DNA from: Streptomyces camponoticapitis
Lineage (GTDB): Bacteria; Actinomycetota; Actinomycetes; Streptomycetales; Streptomycetaceae
Direction: 5' to 3'
Assembly (NCBI RefSeq): GCF_014646115.1
Contig: NZ_BMMV01000013.1
Span: forward strand, 158,659-222,658
DNA length: 64,000 nucleotides
Positions 59,524 to 64,000 of the stretch are shown piece by piece (position 1 is the first letter of the stretch; every line of letters begins with the position of its first letter). The notes below the pieces were generated by a model. That model was not told the DNA's origin and searched no databases. It saw nothing but the letters and a program-made list of their open reading frames with translations. The position numbers and the translations under genes were made by a program.

Positions 59524-60288
59524 ATGCGAATACTAACGGGGAAGACCGCGCTCGTGACCGGCGGGAGCCGGGGAATCGGGAGGGGTATCGCGGAACGGCT
59601 GGCCCGGGACGGGGCGCTGGTCGGTGTGCACTACGGCTCCGGCGAGGCCGCCGCGCTGGAGACGGTCGCCGCGATCAGGGCGAACGGCGGCCGGGCCTTC
59701 CCGGTCGGCTGTGAGCTGGGAGTGCCGGGCGACGCCGGGACGCTGTACGGCGCGTTCGACGCCGGCATGCGCGACGAGGACGCCGAGCCGGGCCTCGACA
59801 TACTCGTCAACAACGCCGCGGTCAGCGGCTCCGGCCGCGTCGACGACATAGCGCCGGACAACTTCGACCGCCTGATGGCCGTCAACGTCAAGGCCCCGCT
59901 CTTCCTGGTGCAGCAGGGGCTCAAGCGGCTGCGCGACGGAGGCCGCATCATCAACGTCTCGTCGGTCGTGGTGAAGCACGCGTTCCCGGAGTCCGTGACG
60001 TACGCGATGACCAAGGGCGCGCTGGAAACGATGACCCTGACCCTCGCCAAGGGCCTCGGCGCGCGGGGCATCACGGTCAACGCCGTCGCACCCGGCTTCG
60101 TCGCGACGGACATGAACATGCGCCGCAGACAGACGGCCGAAGCACGCTCGGCGCTGGCCGCCCACTCGGTCTTCAACCGGGTCGGCAGACCCGCCGACAT
60201 CGCCGACGTCGTCGCGTTCCTGGCCTCCGACGACTCGCGCTGGATCACCGGCCAGTGCATCGACGTCAGCGGGGGGACGGGTCTCTGA
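59524..60288 (+). CDS. SDR-family ketoreductase
   Basis: This 254-aa classical short-chain dehydrogenase has VTGGSRGIGRGIAERLA (about 11-27), NNAAVSGSG, the catalytic Ser in INVSSVVV, YAMTK (Tyr/Lys) and the end ITGQCIDVSGGTG. It is FabG-like. The place between the afsA-type gene and the second receptor suggests a role in reducing the 6-keto group of the butyrolactone, the role of BarS1 and ScbB/C-type enzymes. Its end overlaps the convergent regulator gene by 23 bp. Confidence 0.88.
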   Translation: MRILTGKTALVTGGSRGIGRGIAERLARDGALVGVHYGSGEAAALETVAAIRANGGRAFPVGCELGVPGDAGTLYGAFDAGMRDEDAEPGLDILVNNAAVSGSGRVDDIAPDNFDRLMAVNVKAPLFLVQQGLKRLRDGGRIINVSSVVVKHAFPESVTYAMTKGALETMTLTLAKGLGARGITVNAVAPGFVATDMNMRRRQTAEARSALAAHSVFNRVGRPADIADVVAFLASDDSRWITGQCIDVSGGTGL

Positions 60289-60982
60289 CCCCCGGTTCGG
60301 GCGGCCCCGGCGAAGAGGGGGCGACCCCCGAGGGTGCGAGCGGGGCCACCGGGACGAGCGTGTCGAGCGACGGGGTGCCGGCGGCCGCGAGGCTCCCCAG
60401 CGTCTCCGGCGTCACCAGCCGCGGCAGCATCAACTGCCAGAAGCTGGTGAGCGTGTAGCGCGACAGCCAGTCCTCGTTGAGGCGGCCGAGCCGTTCCAGC
60501 CCGGTGGTCGCGGCCACGATGGTCGTGACCACCGCGCGCTGCGCGATATTCGGCGCGAGCAGGCCCTCACGGCCCGCCCTGTCGAGCAGCCGCTGGACGC
60601 AGCGGTACCACTCGTCGCTGAGATTCACCTCGGTGTGCCGGCCGATCTCGCAGTTCAACTGGTAGCCGGCACGCACCACGTCGTCCTGGAGCAGCAGCCG
60701 CGCCAGGGCGTGCGAGACGTCGGCGATCGCCTGAAGCGCGTTCTTGGTGTCGCGCTGCGCCGCGAGCGTCGTACGCCGCAGTGCGTGCACCGCCGACAGC
60801 TCGATCGCCTGCGCCACGGCCGACTTGTTGTCGAAGTGGAAGTGCAGCGCCCCGCTGCTCACTCCGGCATGGCGGCAGATGTCGCTCAGCGTCGTGCTCG
60901 CGAAGCCGTGCTGTTTGAAAATGATGGCGGCGGAGCGGATCAGGTCGCCCCGTGTGCGCGCCGCCCGTTCTTGCTTCGTCAC
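60266..60982 (-). CDS. Butyrolactone receptor-like (pseudo-receptor) TetR regulator
   Basis: This 238-aa TetR-type protein has the receptor-family N-terminus (TKQERAARTRGDLIRSAAIIFKQHGFASTTLSDICRHAGVSSGALHFHFDNKSAVAQAIE, about 2-60). The ligand domain differs from the first receptor, and the C-terminus has a Pro/Ser tail (about 205-238). The sequence and its position next to an atypical OmpR regulator match JadR2-type pseudo-receptors, which bind antibiotics rather than butyrolactones. The GTG at 60982 follows AAGGAGGA. Box 2 lies in its promoter. Confidence 0.88.
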   Translation of the reverse strand: MTKQERAARTRGDLIRSAAIIFKQHGFASTTLSDICRHAGVSSGALHFHFDNKSAVAQAIELSAVHALRRTTLAAQRDTKNALQAIADVSHALARLLLQDDVVRAGYQLNCEIGRHTEVNLSDEWYRCVQRLLDRAGREGLLAPNIAQRAVVTTIVAATTGLERLGRLNEDWLSRYTLTSFWQLMLPRLVTPETLGSLAAAGTPSLDTLVPVAPLAPSGVAPSSPGPPEPGVRDPSPR

Positions 60983-61063
60983 GGCTCGTCCTCCTTGGCT
61001 GTAGGACCGTCGGCACCGCGGGCGTGAACCGCCCCGGGAGGGGGCGTCCCGCCCGTCGTCCAG

Positions 61064-61093
61064 TATTAAACCGACTTCCTGGTATCTTATCAA
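61064..61093 (-). promoter_or_regulatory. Receptor box 2 within the promoter of the second receptor
   Basis: On the minus strand: -35 TTGATA (61093-61088), an 18-bp spacer and -10 TTAATA (61069-61064). On the plus strand the box reads AAACCG-ACTTCCTG-GTATCTTAT (61068-61090), with the same right arm as box 1. Confidence 0.75.
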
Positions 61094-61137
61094 GGAGTGC
61101 AGCCCCCTTCGACGGAGCGTGACTGGGGGCGCACGGG

Positions 61138-62364
61138 TCAACTGGCTTGATGTGTCAGTTGGCCGACGCGCCGGGAGGCCGCCCGCGGCTCCGCGCGCAG
61201 AGGTGTGTGGATGTCGATACGGGTCCCCTGACCAGGGGCGCTGGTGAGTGTGAGGCGGCCCCCGAGCGCACGGATCCGTTCCCCCATGACGGGCAGCCCG
61301 TGCCTGCCGCCGCGCTGTCGGGCGGCGGACTCCGGGTCGAATCCGACCCCGTCGTCCTCGACCCTCGCATGCGCCCACCAGCGGGTCACCCGCGCCGTGA
61401 CCGTGATCCGGCGCGCGCCGGAGTGGGCGAAGGCGTTCTTCAGGCACTCGCGCACGACGAGGAACAGCTCGCGGCGCCGCGCGTCGGACAGCAGTTGCTC
61501 GTTGCCGGTCGTGGCGATGTCCACCGTGAGCGAGGCCGGAGCCATCTCCTGGACGAAGGCCCGCAGCGCGTCCTTCATCGGCGGCACGGCTGACTCCTCG
61601 CGCAGCCCGCCGATGAGCGCGCGGGTGTGGCCGACCGCGTCGCGTACGGATTGTTCGGCGGCGGCCAGATGCGGGTCGGCGGCCCCGCCGCCCGCACCCC
61701 GACGGCTCGCGTGCAGCTCCAGATGACGCAGCGTCAGGGTGAGGGCGGTGCCCAGCCCGTCGTGCATCTCCCGGGCCAGCCGGCGCCGCTCGCGCCACAC
61801 CGCCTCGGCGGTGTCGCCGCCCGCTTCCGCGGTGTCGTCGGCGCCGCGCTCGCGTATCGCGCGACCGACCGCCTCGGCGACCGCCGCCGCGCGCCGGGGC
61901 GACGGTGTGTGCCGGCCGTCCCCCTGTGCCACCTGGACCATCGCGCACTCCAGGAGCAGGACGCCCCCGGACGCCGCGAACCCGGGTCCTGGATCCGGCC
62001 CGCTCCCGGGAGCGTCGTCCGCGGACACGCCGTCCGCGGCGAGCAGGATCCGCCGGGCGTGGTGACACAGGGCGGACCTCAACGCCGGGCCGTCGGGGGA
62101 CCGTTCGTCGAGTATGGCTGGAAGCCGGTCCTCGAAGCGCTCCAGGATCGCGGTCAATTCCCCCGCAGGGAACAGCCCTCCCCGCGATCGCTTCGGCACG
62201 GTCCTGTCGGCCTCCGCCGGCGGGGTGGCGGCGGTCGGCCGTTCGGACCGGACGGCCGCCGAACGGCTCAGGCCGTCCCGTAGGGCGGCCGTGAACCCCT
62301 CGCCCATGAATGCCTCCAGCAAGCCGAAGTCCGGCTTGCCCATCTGTTCGACGGACGTGTCCAC
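61138..62364 (-). CDS. NarX-type (HisKA_3) sensor histidine kinase, soluble
   Basis: This 408-aa protein has an uncharacterised N-terminal region (about 1-205) without membrane helices, a HisKA_3 domain with the phospho-acceptor His in RRRLAREMHDGLGTALT (about 217), and an HATPase domain (about 300-395; VVRECLKNAFAHSGARRITV, VEDDGVGFD, RHGLPVMGERIRALGG). Kinases of this type pair with NarL/LuxR regulators, but the nearest regulator is OmpR-type. GTG at 62364 follows AGGAGG. Its promoter carries box 3, so it belongs to the butyrolactone regulon. Confidence 0.82.
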   Translation of the reverse strand: MDTSVEQMGKPDFGLLEAFMGEGFTAALRDGLSRSAAVRSERPTAATPPAEADRTVPKRSRGGLFPAGELTAILERFEDRLPAILDERSPDGPALRSALCHHARRILLAADGVSADDAPGSGPDPGPGFAASGGVLLLECAMVQVAQGDGRHTPSPRRAAAVAEAVGRAIRERGADDTAEAGGDTAEAVWRERRRLAREMHDGLGTALTLTLRHLELHASRRGAGGGAADPHLAAAEQSVRDAVGHTRALIGGLREESAVPPMKDALRAFVQEMAPASLTVDIATTGNEQLLSDARRRELFLVVRECLKNAFAHSGARRITVTARVTRWWAHARVEDDGVGFDPESAARQRGGRHGLPVMGERIRALGGRLTLTSAPGQGTRIDIHTPLRAEPRAASRRVGQLTHQAS

Positions 62365-62402
62365 AGTGCCTCCTGATCGGGAGCGTGCTGACGTCATAGA
62401 GA

Positions 62403-62432
62403 CGTTAACAAACCGGGAAGACTGTTTGTCAA
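62403..62432 (-). promoter_or_regulatory. Receptor box 3 within the kinase promoter
   Basis: On the minus strand: -35 TTGACA (62432-62427), an 18-bp spacer and -10 TTAACG (62408-62403). On the plus strand the box reads AAACCG-GGAAGACT-GTTTGTCA (62410-62431). Confidence 0.75.
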
Positions 62433-62624
62433 GTCCGTTTCCTGCTCCTGGAAGGGCTCCTTGGTGATGGCCGTGTGGCGTGGCGGGGGCTTCGAAGTGT
62501 TGGCAGTTCGCGTACTTCACGCCTATTCGTCACCTTAAGGCGACGGTGAAATATAGGTAATTGGTGGATTTCCCCTGATCGGTCGAGTTGACTCCATGTC
62601 GTGATGCGCCTGACCGGAGGGGCT

Positions 62625-62654
62625 TTGACAAACCAGGCGAGCGGTTTGTATGTT
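62625..62654 (+). promoter_or_regulatory. Receptor box 4 within the atypical regulator promoter
   Basis: -35 TTGACA (62625-62630), an 18-bp spacer and -10 TATGTT (62649-62654). The box AAACCA-GGCGAGCG-GTTTGTATG (62630-62652) lies between them. The symmetric core ACAAACC...GGTTTGT is the closest of the four to a consensus autoregulatory element. Confidence 0.8.
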
Positions 62655-62713
62655 CATCACGGTCCAGCTGGCCTGAATCGGATCTTGTGTTCGACTCGCT
62701 AGGGGGAGATCAA

Positions 62714-63493
62714 ATGAGTCAGCGTGCGACAAATCTGTTGAGTCATCGCAAACCGGCTCCACGTGCCCCGGGGCGGTCCCTGCCCACCGAGGTGGGCCAC
62801 GGCCGCGCGGCACGGGCGGACATACAACTGTCCGCCGCCTGGCGGATCCTCGTCGTGGAGAGCGACGCCGGCGACGCCGAGTCGCTGGCCAAGGGCCTCC
62901 AGCGACAGGGCCACCAGGTCGAGTGCGTCACGACGGGCGGCGCGGCCCTCCAGACCTACGAAGACGTGGATCTGGTCCTTCTCGACCTCGAACTCCCCGA
63001 CCTGGACGGCCTGGACGTCTGCCGGGGGATCCGTACGGTCTGCGACATCCCGGTGATCGCGGTGACGGCCAGGGGCAGCGAACTCGACCGTGTACTCGGC
63101 CTCCAGGCCGGCGCGGACGACTATCTGGTCAAGCCGTACGGCTTCCGGGAGTTGATGGCCCGGATGGACGCCGTGATGCGCCGTTCGCAGCCCCGGCCCA
63201 CCGTCGCCAAGGTCATCTCGCAGGGGATACTCCGCATAGACGCGAGCCTGCGGGAGGTGAGTCTGGCCGGGCGGAGCGTGGAGGTGACGCGCAAGGAGTT
63301 CGACCTCCTGTACCTGCTCGCCTCACACCCCGACACGGTCATCTCGCGCAAACGTCTGATGCGGGAGGTCTGGGGCGACTCCTGGTCCCGCCGCACCATC
63401 GACACGCATGTGAGCAGCCTGCGGAACAAGCTCGGTGCGAGCGACTGGATCATCACCGTGCGCGGAGTCGGTTTCCGGCTCGGCGCGGGCTGA
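62714..63493 (+). CDS. Atypical OmpR-family response regulator (JadR1-like)
   Basis: This 259-aa regulator has an N-terminal extension (about 1-42), a receiver domain (about 44-155) and a winged-helix domain (about 160-257; VSLAGRSVEVTRKEFDLLYLLASHPDTVISRKRLMREVWG...GVGFRLG). The acidic pair that normally binds Mg2+ reads Glu49-Ser50, while Asp91, Thr118 and Lys140 remain. JadR1 and its relatives are such atypical activators and respond to antibiotic end products rather than phosphorylation. The ATG follows GGGGGAG. It is predicted to be the cluster activator and is followed by the acyl-CoA carboxylase gene after 444 bp. Confidence 0.88.
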   Translation: MSQRATNLLSHRKPAPRAPGRSLPTEVGHGRAARADIQLSAAWRILVVESDAGDAESLAKGLQRQGHQVECVTTGGAALQTYEDVDLVLLDLELPDLDGLDVCRGIRTVCDIPVIAVTARGSELDRVLGLQAGADDYLVKPYGFRELMARMDAVMRRSQPRPTVAKVISQGILRIDASLREVSLAGRSVEVTRKEFDLLYLLASHPDTVISRKRLMREVWGDSWSRRTIDTHVSSLRNKLGASDWIITVRGVGFRLGAG

Positions 63494-63937
63494 GCACGAC
63501 CCACCGCGCATGTGCGCGGACGGGAGAGCGAGAGGCCGAAACCGCCGACCGACAACCGCCGACCGCCGACCGCCGACCGAGCCGAGCGAACAGTCCCGGA
63601 GCCGTATCACCACGGCGCCGGGACTGTCGCGTTCCCGGTTGCCCGTGGCCCGGCGGCCGGACCCCGACGGTCCGGCGGCACCACGACCGCCGCGCGCGGC
63701 AACAACGACGGCGCTGGAAAAGGCTCTTTGACGGTCGTCTGACACTCCCGTGGCCGTTTACCGGCACAGTTGCCGCACCTCTGAGGAATCTGACCGAGTC
63801 CTGAATTCGAATGTCTTGAACGGCGGTCGGCGACCGAAGAGGCTGGGCGAATATCCGGTGCGCCGTCGCCGGGATACCGATTCTTCCGGCCCGGTGAATC
63901 GGCGTTTTCCGTGCGAGCGAGTCAGGAGAAGTCCATC
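63494..63937. other. Intergenic region with 7-bp tandem repeat
   Basis: This 444-bp region holds about five copies of ACCGCCG (63540-63578), the terminator at 63591-63626 and a promoter-like AT-richer stretch around 63770-63900. It should contain the promoter of the carboxylase gene and probably sites for the regulator; I see no clear repeat that would define one. Confidence 0.5.
63591..63626 (+). terminator. Hairpin terminator after the regulator gene
   Basis: CAGTCCCGG pairs with CCGGGACTG, with a nested GCCGT/ACGGC stem. It is about 100 bp after the regulator stop. Confidence 0.7.
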
Positions 63938-64000
63938 GTGCGCAAGGTGCTCATCGCCAATCGTGGCGAAATCGCTGTCCGTGTTGCTCGTGCGTGCCGG
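63938..64000 (+). CDS. Acyl-CoA carboxylase biotin carboxylase subunit, N-terminal start (cut by window end)
   Basis: The last 63 bases, from GTG 63938 after AGGAGA, encode VRKVLIANRGEIAVRVARAC and one more residue. This is the diagnostic N-terminus of biotin carboxylase (AccA/PccA-type alpha subunits). The enzyme would supply malonyl-CoA. In jadomycin-type clusters the corresponding gene (jadJ) follows jadR1 at the same place, so a polyketide cluster probably begins here. The rest is outside the window. Confidence 0.85.
   Translation, partial: MRKVLIANRGEIAVRVARACR

Noticed and set aside
63494..63937. Short open frames after the atypical regulator
   Set aside because: They arise from a 7-bp tandem repeat and lack start signals; the region looks like terminator plus promoter.

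Overview
The window is high-GC, densely packed actinobacterial DNA, almost certainly from a Streptomyces chromosome. The evidence is codon use with G/C in third positions, frequent GTG starts, TANNNT-N6-ATG leaderless promoters, paired SpoIIE-type phosphatases, a second nuo operon and an A-factor-type signalling locus. No rRNA, tRNA, transposase or CRISPR array was recognised. The first gene (kdpD) is cut at the left edge and the last (a biotin carboxylase) at the right edge.

Layout. (1) 1-11.6 kb: potassium and core genes: kdpD-kdpE, an OB-fold protein, a DUF3159 membrane protein, two TrkA-type proteins, an ArsR-small membrane protein pair with two operators, an MMPL exporter, an APC permease and a TrmA/RumA-like RNA methyltransferase. 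A 290-bp imperfect inverted repeat lies at 2967-3258. (2) 11.6-19.1 kb: envelope or surface genes: GlcG/HbpS-like, HTTM plus DUF5819, an ice-binding-fold protein, a strongly structured non-coding leader with an intrinsic terminator, two IPT/TIG-repeat proteins and an Ig-like secreted protein. (3) 19.3-28 kb: two SpoIIE phosphatases (the second lacks key active-site residues), an LLM oxidoreductase with an HxlR regulator and repeated operators, and an ABM / ketosynthase / DUF1772 trio. (4) 28.1-36.2 kb: a nuoA-(degenerate nuoB/D fusion)-nuoHJKLMN operon, a membrane arm without dehydrogenase or Fe-S subunits. (5) 36.3-48.6 kb: glucarate catabolism (kdgD, gudD), MarR with a cysteine-hydrolase-like protein, TerD, a frameshifted lipoprotein sortase, an FAD oxidase trio, a nucleoside hydrolase, TetR with a frameshifted alcohol dehydrogenase, and a TerD-vWA fusion. 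(6) 48.7-52.2 kb: a putative redox-signalling triad: UBP zinc finger, cyclic-nucleotide-binding histidine kinase, and a receiver domain fused to a thioredoxin-reductase-like flavoprotein. (7) 52.6-54.5 kb: a secreted GH87-like glucanase. (8) 54.7-64 kb: a gamma-butyrolactone signalling locus: receptor, AfsA-type synthase, epimerase-like protein, P450, SDR, second receptor-like regulator, histidine kinase, atypical OmpR regulator, and the start of an acyl-CoA carboxylase. The order resembles the regulatory edge of jadomycin-type angucycline clusters, so a type II polyketide cluster probably continues to the right.

How parts fit together. The strongest regulatory signal is a set of four boxes (AAACCR-N8-GTWTSTNAN), each inside the 18-bp spacer of a TTGANA-type promoter, in front of afsA, the second receptor, the histidine kinase and the atypical response regulator. 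This predicts that the butyrolactone receptor(s) switch the whole locus by covering promoter spacers. Elsewhere, operators point to local autoregulation by ArsR, HxlR, MarR and TetR. Two genes (the alcohol dehydrogenase and the lipoprotein sortase) carry single-base frameshifts; these may be real pseudogenes or assembly errors in GC-rich DNA.
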